Assembly (NCBI RefSeq): GCF_030272615.1
Contig: NW_026729344.1
Span: 21,001-85,000 of the forward strand
DNA length: 64,000 nt
Reading direction: 5' to 3'
DNA from: Cryptomeria japonica
Taxonomy: Eukaryota > Streptophyta > Pinopsida > Cupressales > Cupressaceae
Below the pieces are notes generated by a model that was not told where the DNA came from, ran no database searches, and saw only the letters and a program-made list of their open reading frames with translations. Positions 1-6,780 of the stretch are shown one piece after another. Each line of letters starts with the position of its first letter. The first letter of the stretch is position 1. A program made the position numbers and the translations under genes.

Positions 1-83
1 GCCCACCCTGGCGAAGGTGCGCGCCCGGGCAATTAACCCAACTTCCAACTTCGCGCGCGCCAGGGTGGGAGCGCACCCAACAA

Positions 84-170
84 CCGGGCCTGGGAAGAGC
101 CAATGCGAGAAACCCCACCAAACGCTCTGACAAAAAAAGAGGGGGCGCTCCAGTAACCCCGCTTCGGAGC
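84..170. repeat. Unique-like insert module N1 with A7 tract
   Basis: An 87-bp segment unlike the surrounding GC monomers: GGCCTGGGAAGAGCC, CAATGCGAGAAACCCCACC, CTGACAAAAAAAGAGG and AACCCCGCTTCGGAGC. It recurs as N2, N3 and N4. No match to a known mobile element was recognised. Confidence 0.8.
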
Positions 171-342
171 GCACCCTGGGCAAACCCAGCCAAGGTGCCC
201 ACCCCGGCCAAGGTGCAGGCGAGGTGCGCACCCGGGGCAAACCGGGCTCCGACAACGTGCACGCCGCACCTTGGAGCACACTTCGTAGCGCTCCCGGGTG
301 CGCACCTCAGAGCACACCAAGGTGGGCAGCGAGGTGCGCACC

Positions 343-475
343 TTTGATGCGCTGCCTTCACTAATTTCCAGAAAAGGCAAAAAAAAAAGGAGATTTTAAA
401 ATTTCCGTTTTGAAAGATAGTGAAAAAAACGGAACGCGCGTGCCATCTTGAGCCCGCCCTGGTGCGCAGCCCAGG
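343..475. repeat. AT-rich module M1
   Basis: An island of about 130 bp inside GC-rich repeats. Order: TTTGATGCGCTGCCTTCACT, AATTTCCAGAAAAGGC, an A run, GAGATTTTAAAATTTCC, GAAAGATAGTGAAAAAAACG, then GTGCCATCTTGAGCCC up to GTGCGCAGCCC. This copy holds an intact inverted repeat, TTCCGTTTT (403-411) with AAAACGGAA (426-434). Confidence 0.9.
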
Positions 476-552
476 TAAGGTGCCCACCCTGGCAAAGGTG
501 CGCACCCGGGCAATTAACCCTACTTCCGACTTCGTGCGCGCCAGGGTGGCAA

Positions 553-639
553 CCGGGCCTCGGAAGAGCCAATGCGAGAAACCCCACCAAACGCTCCGAC
601 AAAAAAAGAGGCGGCGCTCCAATAACCCCGCTTCGGAGC
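553..639. repeat. Insert module N2
   Basis: Variant of N1 with GCCTCGGAAGAGCC, CTCCGACAAAAAAAGAGGCG and CCAATAACCCC. It sits in the M1-M2 interval. Confidence 0.8.
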
Positions 640-812
640 GCAGCCGGGGCAAACCCAGCCAAGGTGCCCACCCCGACGAAGGTGCACGCGAGGTGCGCAC
701 CCGGGGCAAACCGGGCTCCGACAACGTGCACGCAGCACCTTGGAGCACACTTCGAAGCACTCCCGGGTGCCCACCGGCGTTGCGCACCGTGGTGGGCAGC
801 GAGGTGCGCACC

Positions 813-945
813 TTTGATGCGCTGCCTTCACTAATTTCCAGAAAAAGGCAAAAAAAAATGAGATTTTAAAATTTCCGTTTTGAAAGATAGTGAAAAAAAA
901 GGAACGCGGGTGCCATCTTGAGCCCGCCCTGGTGCGCAGCCCAGG
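813..945. repeat. AT-rich module M2
   Basis: Same order of elements as M1, 470 bp further on. It has AAAAAGGC and TGAGATTTTAAAATTTCC. The right arm of the inverted repeat is broken because the C is missing (AAAAGGAACG). Confidence 0.9.
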
Positions 946-1446
946 CAAGGCATGCGCACCAAGGTGCCCACCCGAGGTGCACACCCGGGGCAAACCGGGC
1001 TCCGACTTCGTGCAGGCCGCACCTTGGAGCACACTTCGGAGCGCTCCTTGGTGCGCACCATGGTGCCCACCAGGGCGCGCAACCCAGCCAAGGTCTGCAC
1101 ACTAAGGTGCCCACCCCGGCGAAGGTGCACGCGAGGTGCGCACCCGGGGCAAACCGGGCTCCGACTTCGTGCACGCCATGGTGCCCACCGCGGCGAAGGT
1201 GCACGCGAGGTGCGCACCCGGGGCAAACCGGGCTCCGACTTCGTGCACGCCGCACCTTGGAGCACACTTCGGAGCGCTCCTTGGTGCGCACCATGGTGCC
1301 CACCAGGGCGCGCAACCCAGCCAAGGTGTGCGCACCAAGGTGCACGCGAGGTGCGCACCCGGGGCAAACCGGGGTCCGACTTCGTGCACGCCGCACCTTG
1401 GAGCACACATCGGAGCGCTCCCAGGTTCGCACCAGCGTTGCGCACC

Positions 1447-1577
1447 TTTGATGCGCTGCCTTCACTAATTTCCAGAAAAGGCAAAAAAAAACGATATTTT
1501 AAAATTTCCGTTCTGAAAGATAGTGAAAAAAACGGAACGCGGGTGCCATCTTGAGCCCTTCCTGGTGCGCAGCCCAG
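1447..1577. repeat. AT-rich module M3
   Basis: Starts 634 bp after M2. Diagnostic changes are CGATATTTTAAAATTTCC, TTCCGTTCTG and GAGCCCTTCCTGG in place of GAGCCCGCCCTGG. M7 shares these changes, which marks M3 and M7 as duplicates. Confidence 0.9.
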
Positions 1578-2199
1578 GCAAGTTGTGCGCACCAAGGTGC
1601 CCACCCTGGCGGAGGTGCGCGCCCGGGGCAAACCGGGCTCCGACTTCGTGCACTGCATGGTGCCCACCAAGGCGCGCAACCCAGCCAAGGTGCCCACCGC
1701 AGCGAAGGTGCACGCGAGGTGCACACCCGGGGCAAACCGGGCTCCGACTTCGTGCACGCCGCACCTTGGAGCACACTTCAGAGCGCTCCTTGGTGCGCAC
1801 CAGGGCGCGCAACCCAGCCGAGGTGCCCACCCCGGCGAAGGTGCACGCGAGGTGCGCACCCGGGGCAAACCGGGCTCCGACTTCGTGCACGCCATGGTGC
1901 CCACCGCGGCGAAGGTGCGCACCCGGGGCAAACCGGGCTCCGACTTCGTGCACGCCGCACCTTGGAGCACACTTCGGAGCGCTCCTTGGTGCGCACCATG
2001 GTGCCCACCAGGCCGCGCAACCCAGCCAAGGTGTGCGCACCAAGGTGCACGCGAGGTGCGCACCCGGGGCAAACCGGGGTCCGACTTCGTGCACGCCGCA
2101 CCTTGGAGCACACATCGGGGCGCTCCCGGGTTCGCACCGGCGTTGCGCACCGTGGTGGGCACCTCGGAGCACACCAAGGTGGGCAGCGAGGTGCGCACC

Positions 2200-2330
2200 T
2201 TTGATGCGATGCCTTCACTAATTTCCATAAAAGGCAAAAAAAAAACGAGATTTTAAAATTTCCGTTTTGAAAGATAGTGAGAAAAAGGGAATGCTGGTGC
2301 CATCTTGAGCCCGCCCTGGTGCGCAGCCCA
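2200..2330. repeat. AT-rich module M4
   Basis: Shares with M11 the changes GATGCGATGCC, TTTCCATAAAAGGC and GAGAAAAAGGGAATGCTGG. It marks the start of the second higher-order block. Confidence 0.9.
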
Positions 2331-2435
2331 GCCAAGGTTTGCGCACCAAGGTGCCCACCCTGGCGAAGGTGCGCGCCCGGGCAATTAACCCAACTTCCAA
2401 CTTCGCGCGCGCCAGGGTGGGAGCGCACCCAACAA

Positions 2436-2522
2436 CCGGGCCTGGGAAGAGCCAATGCGAGAAACCCCACCAAACTCTCTGACAAAAAAAGAGGGGGCGC
2501 TCCAGTAACCCCGCTTCGGAGC
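2436..2522. repeat. Insert module N3
   Basis: Copy of N1 at +2,352 bp, in the M4-M5 interval. It differs at CTCTCTGAC in place of CGCTCTGAC. Confidence 0.8.
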
Positions 2523-2694
2523 GCACCCTGGGCAAACCCAGCCAAGGTGCCCACCCCGGCCAAGGTGCAGGCGAGGTGCGCACCCGGGGCAAACCGGGCT
2601 CCGACAACGTGCACGCCGCACCTTGGAGCACACTTCGTAGCGCTCCCGGGTGCGCACCTCAGAGCACACCAAGGTGGGCAGCGAGGTGCGCACC

Positions 2695-2827
2695 TTTGAT
2701 GCGCTGCCTTCACTAATTTCCAGAAAAGGCAAAAAAAAAAGGAGATTTTAAAATTTCCGTTTTGAAAGATAGTGAAAAAAACGGAACGCGCGTGCCATCT
2801 TGAGCCCGCCCTGGTGCGCAGCCCAGG
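2695..2827. repeat. AT-rich module M5
   Basis: Duplicate of M1 at an offset of 2,352 bp, including the intact inverted repeat and GGAACGCGCGTGCC. Confidence 0.9.
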
Positions 2828-2903
2828 TAAGGTGCCACCCTGGCAAAGGTGCGCACCCGGGCAATTAACCCTACTTCCGACTTCGTGCGCGCCAGGGTGG
2901 CAA

Positions 2904-2990
2904 CCGGGCCTCGGAAGAGCCAATGCGAGAAACCCCACCAAACGCTCCGACAAAAAAAGAGGCGGCGCTCCAATAACCCCGCTTCGGAGC
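2904..2990. repeat. Insert module N4
   Basis: Copy of N2 at +2,351 bp, in the M5-M6 interval, with no difference noticed. Confidence 0.8.
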
Positions 2991-3163
2991 GCAGCCGGGG
3001 CAAACCAAGCCAAGGTGCCCACCCCGACGAAGGTGCACGCGAGGTGCGCACCCGGGGCAAACCGGGCTCCGACAACGTGCACGCAGCACCTTGGAGCACA
3101 CTTCGAAGCACTCCCGGGTGCCCACCGGCGTTGCGCACCGTGGTGGGCAGCGAGGTGCGCACC

Positions 3164-3296
3164 TTTGATGCGCTGCCTTCACTAATTTCCAGAAAAAGGC
3201 AAAAAAAAATGAGATTTTAAAATTTCCGTTTTGAAAGATAGTGAAAAAAAAGGAACGCGGGTGCCATCTTGAGCCCGCCCTGGTGCGCAGCCCAGG
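3164..3296. repeat. AT-rich module M6
   Basis: Duplicate of M2 at an offset of 2,351 bp. The offset drops by one because GGTGCCCACC after M1 (480) reads GGTGCCACC after M5 (2832). Confidence 0.9.
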
Positions 3297-3519
3297 CAAG
3301 GCATGCGCACCAAGGTGCCCACCCGAGGTGCACACCCGGGGCAAACCGGGCTCCGACTTCGTGCAGGCCGCACCTTGGAGCACACTTCGGAGCGCTCCTT
3401 GGTGCGCACCATGGTGCCCACCAGGGCGCACCCGAGGCAAACCGGGCTCCGACTTCGTGCACGCCGCACCTTGGAGCACACATCGGAGCGCTCCCAGGTT
3501 CGCACCAGCGTTGCGCACC

Positions 3520-3651
3520 TTTGATGCGCTGCCTTCACTAATTTCCAGAAAAGGCAAAAAAAAACGATATTTTAAAATTTCCGTTCTGAAAGATAGTGAA
3601 AAAAACGGAACGCGGGTGCCATCTTGAGCCCTTCCTGATGCGCAGCCCAGG
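3520..3651. repeat. AT-rich module M7
   Basis: Duplicate of M3 at an offset of 2,073 bp. The offset falls because the M6-M7 interval is 278 bp shorter than M2-M3. It reads CTTCCTGATGCGCAG where M3 has CTTCCTGGTGCGCAG. Confidence 0.9.
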
Positions 3652-4033
3652 CAAGTTGTGCGCACCAAGGTGCCCACCCTGGCGGAGGTGCGCGCCCGGG
3701 GCAAACCGGGCTCCGACTTCGTGCACTGCATGGTGCCCACCAAGGCGCGCAACCCAGCCAAGGTGCCCACCGCAGCGAAGGTGCACGCGAGGTGCGCACC
3801 CGAGGTGCACACCCGGGGCAAACCGGGCTCCGACTTCGTGCACGCCGCACCTTGGAGCACACTTCAGAGCGCTCCTTGGTACGCACCAGGGCGCGCAACC
3901 CAGCCAAGGTGCTCACCCCGGCGAAGGTGCACGCGAGGTGCGCACCCGGGGCAAACCGGGCTCGGACTTCGTGCACGCCGCACCTTGGAGCACACATCGG
4001 AGCGCTCCCGGGTTCGCACCAGCATTGCGCACC

Positions 4034-4172
4034 TTTGATGCGCTGCCTTCACTAATTTCCAGAAAAGGCAAAAAAAAGAAAAAAATGAGATTTTAAAATT
4101 TCCGTTTTGAAAGATAGTGAAAAAAACGGAACGCGGGTGCCATCTTGAGCCCGCCCTGGTGTGCAGCCCAGG
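4034..4172. repeat. AT-rich module M8
   Basis: The last canonical module before the G-rich minisatellite. The A run is interrupted (AAAAAAAGAAAAAAATGAG) and the inverted repeat is intact. The right flank changes from GTGCGCAG to GTGTGCAG. Confidence 0.9.
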
Positions 4173-4204
4173 CAAGTTGTGCGCACCAAGGCACCCACCC
4201 TGGC

Positions 4205-4713
4205 CAAGGTGGGTCACGGGGTGGGTCCTAGGGTGGGTAACGGGGTGGGTACTAAGGTGCGTGCCAAGGTGGGTCATAGGGTGGGTGCCAAGGTGGGCAC
4301 CAGGGTGGGTGTGCACCAACCCTAGCCAGGGTAGGTCACGGGGTGGTTGTCGGGGTGGGCGTCAAGGAGCCAAGGTGGGTGGCAAGTAGCCAAGTTGCGT
4401 GCCAAGGTGGGTGTCGGGGTGGGTGCCAAGGATCCAAGGTGGGTGCCAAGGAACCAAGGTGGGTGTCTGGGTGGGTGCCGAGGTGGGAGCCAGGGTGGGT
4501 CCCAAGGTGAGTGCAAAGGTGGGTGCCAGGGTCAAGGTGAGTGCCAATGTGGGTTCCAAGGTGCCAGGGTCAGGGTGAGTGCCAATGTGGGTTCAAAGGT
4601 GCTAAGTTGGGTGCGAGGTTGGGTGCGAGGGTGGGTGGGTGCCAAGGTGTGCTAGGTGGAAGCCCGGGTGGGTCGGCATCCCATGGGTGTCGAGTTGGGT
4701 GCCTGATGGGTGC
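4205..4713. repeat. G-rich degenerate minisatellite (12-bp GGTGGGTGCCAA core), copy 1
   Basis: Forty or so imperfect copies of GGTGGGTGCCAA and variants (GGTGGGTCAC, GGTGAGTGCCAA, GTTGGGTGCG). All G runs lie on the + strand. At 4218-4249 six runs of three or four G follow with loops of 1, 5, 1, 4 and 1 nt, which meets the usual G-quadruplex rule. A period divisible by three gives an open frame with repeated Gly-Trp-Val; I regard it as noncoding. Confidence 0.88.
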
Positions 4714-4729
4714 TTCTTGTCAAGTTTTA

Positions 4730-5048
4730 GTCGTCGGGACTCATTTCGAGCCTTAGAGGTCGTTTCTTGTCCGGTTGCCCTGTCTTCGACCTGGGAACCC
4801 AATTTTGGTCCTCGGGTCCCATTTTTTTTTGTCTCGCATCCCACTTTTGGCCTGTGGCCTTTTCGGGGTCGATTCTCGTTTTGGGCATCAGAGCATGTTT
4901 CTTCTCCTAAAACCCAATATTTGTTTATTAAGTCTCGGAACACATTTTTGTTCTCGTGGACCCATCATGGGTCTTGGAACGCATTTGTGGTCCTTGGGTC
5001 CCATTTTGCATCCCGAAACTTGTGTTTTGGTGCTTGATCCCTATTTTG
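4730..5048. repeat. T-rich degenerate minisatellite of about 19-20 bp, copy 1
   Basis: Imperfect units such as GTCGTCGGGACTCATTTCG, ACCTGGGAACCCAATTTTG, GTCTCGCATCCCACTTTTG, GTCTTGGAACGCATTTGTG, GTCCTTGGGTCCCATTTTG and GTGCTTGATCCCTATTTTG follow head to tail, most of them 19-21 bp. An approximate consensus is GTCTTGGGACCCATTTTG. The middle (about 4875-4930) is decayed. It ends about 400 bp before the 5S gene. No function is evident. Confidence 0.8.
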
Positions 5049-5445
5049 GGTGCCCACCTTGCACCAAGTGCGCACCCGGGGCAAACCGAGCGCCTTGGTG
5101 CACCGGGGCAAGATCGAGCGTGCACCCGAGGCGCCCCGAACATGCACCAAGGTGCACTCGGCCCACATGTGAGCGCAGGTCGTTGCGCCCGAGGTGGTGT
5201 GTGGGCACCGCGTTGCAGACGGGACACTGCACGCACACGACGCCCCCTCCAGGTGCACGCACGTAGGCCGGGCCGGGTGCACACCCGACGCCCTAGCAAG
5301 GTGCGCGCACCCGGGCAGGGCTCACACTTGGCGAACGGGGCGCACTTCGCGAGGGAGGGTGTGCACCTCGACGGGGGTGGGTGGCCGGGGTGGATTCGCA
5401 CGTGGGTCGCGGTTTGCTAAGTACACACTGCGACAAGCTCATAAC
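5049..5445. other. 5' proximal spacer of the 5S gene
   Basis: 397 bp, GC-rich, with scattered decayed pieces of the GC monomer (CACCCGGGGCAAACCGAGCG, ACCCGAGGCGCCCCGA, AAGGTGCACTCGG) but no regular array. Composition becomes more balanced in the last 40 bp before the gene. Apart from the promoter region listed separately, I see no gene here. Homologous stretches end at each later 5S start. Confidence 0.7.
5411..5445 (+). promoter_or_regulatory. 5S upstream promoter region, with TATA-like and -1 C positions
   Basis: Plant 5S genes, from work in Arabidopsis, use a TATA-like box near -28, a GC dinucleotide near -12 and a C at -1, in addition to the internal promoter. Here the C at -1 is present (5445). 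The -28 region reads GCTAAGTAC (5416-5424), only weakly TATA-like. The nearest GC is at -9/-8 (5437-5438). The element is identical in all eight copies (at 13334, 21257, 29180, 37104, 45027, 52950 and 60873). Which bases act as the upstream promoter is inferred from spacing only. Confidence 0.55.
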
Positions 5446-5564
5446 GGGTGCGATCATACCAGCGTTAGTGCACCGGATCCCATCAGAACTCCGCAGTTAA
5501 GCGCGCTTGGGCCGGAGTAGTACTGGGATGGGTGACCTCCCGGGAAGTCCCGGTGTTGCACCCT
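5446..5564 (+). rRNA. 5S ribosomal RNA gene, copy 1
   Basis: Encodes the 5S rRNA of the cytosolic large ribosomal subunit, made by RNA polymerase III and placed in the central protuberance. The start is set by GGGTGCGATCATACC, directly after a C at -1. The end is set by GTTGCACCC plus the first T of the T run, giving 119 nt, the normal length. Helix I is visible as GGGTGC (5446-5451) pairing with GCACCC (5558-5563). CCGG at 5512-5515 can pair with CCGG at 5550-5553. The internal control region is intact: an A-box-like AGTTAAGCGCGCTTGGGC at 5495-5512 and a C-box-like GGATGGGTGACCTCCC at 5526-5541. No indel or helix-breaking change is visible, so the gene looks functional. The base differences from flowering-plant 5S (AGCGTTAGTG, GCGCGC) suggest a gymnosperm-like source; this is from memory of the family, not a search. 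Confidence 0.98.
5495..5543 (+). promoter_or_regulatory. 5S internal control region (A box, intermediate element, C box)
   Basis: Gene positions 50-98. The A-box-like part is 5495-5512 and the C-box-like part starts at 5526 with GGATGGGTGACC. In the known system TFIIIA binds this region and recruits TFIIIC, TFIIIB and RNA polymerase III. It is intact and identical in all copies, at the same distance from each gene start. Confidence 0.9.
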
Positions 5565-5576
5565 TTTTTAGTTTTT
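5564..5576 (+). terminator. RNA polymerase III terminator, double T run, copy 1
   Basis: T6 at 5564-5569 begins directly after the helix I strand GCACCC. A second T5 run at 5572-5576 can act as a backup. Pol III stops at runs of four or more T on the non-template strand. Confidence 0.92.
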
Positions 5577-5987
5577 CGCCGGGCGTCGCAATGCTATTTG
5601 AATAAACCTTTTGCCCGTTTGCGTTCTCGTCGGGGCCGGGCCGGGCCGGGGTGCGCTGCCCGCACTACCGCGCGCGCGGGGGCGACACCGAGCGCGCACC
5701 CGAGGCGCCCCGAGCACACAGGCCACGGTGCAACCCGGGCGTTGTGCGCGCACCCCGGTGCGCCCGAGGTGCTGCGCGCGCACCCAGGTGAAATCGGTGT
5801 GCACCTCGGCCAGTGCGCGCTCGGTCGAGTCGCGCACGTTGGCCAAGGTGCACGGTGATGTTTCTTACTCTAAGGTTCCGCACCAGACGCCCGGGACAGG
5901 TGAGCGAAGCTGGGCGGGGCCGGGTGCGCGGCCGGGGCAGGTGCACGCAGCTGGAGAGAGCTTTGGAGCACACTTCGGAGCGCACCA
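5577..5987. other. 3' proximal spacer of the 5S gene, very GC-rich
   Basis: 411 bp. It begins with a short balanced stretch (to about 5630), then GGGGCCGGGCCGGGCCGGGG (5635-5654 region), (CG)5 at 5669-5678 running into a five-G run, and decayed GC monomer pieces. One AT-richer patch, GTGATGTTTCTTACTCTAAG, lies near 5856. The G run is the one site of length variation in the array (unit 4). No gene is seen. Confidence 0.7.
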
Positions 5988-6120
5988 ATGATGCGCTCCA
6001 TTCAAAAGTTTCCTGAAAAGGCAAAAAAAGTTGAGATTATAGAATTTCCCACTTGAGAGATTGTAAAAAAAAAAAATTTAAAATGAAGGAAACGCGGGTG
6101 CCAAGGTGTGCGCAGCCCAG
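5988..6120. repeat. AT-rich module M9, most divergent copy, 424 bp downstream of 5S
   Basis: Recognised by GATGCGCTCCATTC, TTTCCTGAAAAGGC, GAGATTATAGAATTTCCC, GAGAGATTGT, a 12-A run and AAACGCGGGTGCC. Many substitutions separate it from M1-M8. It is the module closest downstream of the gene, so it could be the oldest copy; that reading is an inference. Confidence 0.75.
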
Positions 6121-6730
6121 CCAAGGTGTGCGCACCAAGGCGCCCACCCTGGCGAAGGTGCACGCAAGGTGCGCACCCGAGGCAAACCGGACAATTAACC
6201 CAACTTTCGACTTCGCGCGCACCTTGGAGCGCACTTCGGAGCGCTCCTTGGTGCGCACCAATCTTGGGCACCTCGGAGTGCACCATGGCGCCCACCAAGG
6301 TGCGCACCCGGGGCAAACCGAGCTCCGACTTCGTGCGCACCTTGGAGCGCACGAAAGGTGCGCACCATGGCGCCCACCAAGGTGCGCAGCCCAGCCAAGG
6401 CGTGCGCATCAAGGTGCGCACCCTGGCGAAGGTGCGCACCCGGGGCAAACCGAGCTCCGACTTCGTGCGCACCTTGGAGCGCACAAAAGGTGCGCAACCC
6501 AGCCAAGGTGTGCGCACCCCGGTCAAACCGAGCTCCGAATCGTGCGCACCAGAGGTGCACGCCATCGTGCGCACCTTGGAGCACACTTCGGAGCCCTCCT
6601 TGGTGCGCGCCGATGTTGCGCACCTCGGAGCGCACCCGGGGAAAACAATGCAATTAACCCGACTTTCGACTTCGTGGGCACCTCGGAGCGCTCTCGGGTT
6701 CGCACCTCGGAGCACACCGAGGTGCGCACC
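6121..6730. repeat. GC-rich monomer array between M9 and M10, variant family
   Basis: Monomers of the form CACCCGGGGCAAACCGAGCT, CCGACTTCGTGCGCACCTTG and GAGCGCAC, separated by CATGGCGCCCACCAAGG. The GAGCT and GTGCGCACC forms distinguish them from the GGGCT and GTGCACGCC forms of other blocks. Two AATTAACCC anchors are present, near 6193 and 6653. No coding or RNA gene is recognised. Confidence 0.75.
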
Positions 6731-6780
6731 TTTGATGCGCTGCCTTCACCAATTTCCAGAAAAGGCAAGAAAACATTGAG
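6731..6780. repeat. AT-rich module M10, truncated to about 50 bp
   Basis: Keeps only the left part, TTTGATGCGCTGCCTTCACC to AGAAAAGGCAAGAAAACATTGAG, then joins directly to a GC-rich monomer. The TTTTAAAATTTCC half is missing. Confidence 0.8.

Larger units (their letters stand above)
2200..4033. repeat. Higher-order block B2 (1,834 bp), shortened copy of B1
   Basis: Holds M4, N3, M5, N4, M6 and M7 in the same order as B1. Two intervals are shorter: M6-M7 by 278 bp (junction near 3429, between short direct repeats) and M7-M8 by 239 bp net. The outer parts differ from B1 by very few bases, so the duplication is younger than the origin of the modules but older than the amplification of the 7.9-kb unit. 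Confidence 0.85.

Noticed and set aside
84-170. N module as a small transposable element
   Set aside because: No terminal inverted repeats or target-site duplications could be seen, and all four copies per unit are explained by the B1/B2 and M-interval duplications.
403-434. 9-bp inverted repeat in the AT-rich module (TTCCGTTTT with AAAACGGAA) as a functional hairpin
   Set aside because: Intact only in M1, M5 and M8. It is broken in M2/M6 (missing C), M3/M7 (GTTCTG) and M4/M11 (GGGAATG), so it is not maintained across modules.
2127-2145. B-box-like GGTTCGCACC, hinting at a tRNA or SINE promoter
   Set aside because: It is one of many GC monomer variants. No matching A box at a proper distance, no cloverleaf and no CCA or poly(T) stop nearby.
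4117-4389. Frame with repeated Gly-Trp-Val over the G-rich block
   Set aside because: The 12-bp minisatellite period is divisible by three, which gives an in-frame peptide repeat by default. No start context, domain or conserved ends.
4905-4918. Telomere-like CCTAAAACCC
   Set aside because: A single imperfect occurrence per unit, inside the decayed T-rich minisatellite; no CCCTAAA array.
5601-5606. AATAAA after the 5S gene as a polyadenylation signal
   Set aside because: Downstream of a Pol III gene that ends at a T run; a lone hexamer without a Pol II gene is not informative.
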